A stretch of DNA of 5,587 nt from Bacteroidales bacterium (GTDB lineage Bacteria > Bacteroidota > Bacteroidia > Bacteroidales > VadinHA17): contig PMNJ01000299.1 in the NCBI GenBank assembly GCA_003162595.1, forward strand, positions 14,282-19,868, written 5' to 3'. Positions 5,583-5,587 of the stretch are shown piece after piece; position 1 is the stretch's first letter, and the number at the start of each line of letters is the position of its first letter. Below the pieces are notes generated by a model. That model searched no databases, had not been told where the DNA came from, and was given only the letters and a program-made list of their open reading frames with translations. The position numbers and the translations under genes were made by a program.

Positions 5583-5587
5583 ATACA

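Overview
The window is most likely from a member of the Bacteroidota. The composition is fairly AT-rich and gene starts have no well-placed Shine-Dalgarno sequence. The best promoter has the TTTG / TAnnTTTG form typical of that phylum. The four complete proteins are all exported, and they belong to families that are abundant in Bacteroidota: Tat-dependent Gfo/Idh/MocA oxidoreductases, Tat-dependent TIM-barrel isomerases, lactonase propellers, and PD40 propeller lipoproteins with a CxxCH motif. Genus cannot be read from this sequence.

Layout. Bases 1-71 may be the 3' end of a rightward gene (low confidence), overlapped by a 12-bp inverted repeat. Bases 97-1206 (minus) encode an exported seven-bladed lactonase-family propeller. 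Bases 1207-1309 hold an intrinsic terminator for the gene to the right and a four-unit CRCAAAG intergenic repeat. Bases 1310-2254 and 2279-3634 (both minus, 24 bp apart) form a two-gene operon: a Tat-exported Gfo/Idh/MocA oxidoreductase, then a Tat-exported AP-endonuclease-2-fold isomerase or lyase. Bases 3635-3917 are a divergent intergenic region with a good promoter for the operon, AT-rich dyads and a C-rich dispersed-repeat fragment. Bases 3918-5411 (plus) encode a lipoprotein with one CxxCH motif and at least four PD40 repeats. Bases 5412-5587 have no gene but carry two tandem copies, plus a fragment, of a dispersed repeat of the GTCATCCTG type.

How the genes may work together. The three minus-strand products (oxidoreductase, isomerase or lyase, lactonase) look like a small extracytoplasmic carbohydrate-modifying set. 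Two chemistries fit: oxidation at C1 to a lactone followed by ring opening, or oxidation at C3 of a glycoside followed by elimination or isomerisation. The sequence does not decide between them. The divergent CxxCH lipoprotein may be unrelated.

The most interesting points are the all-exported enzyme set, the CxxCH motif embedded in a propeller lipoprotein, and three different dispersed repeat families at three gene borders, two of which create false upstream extensions of the reading frames.
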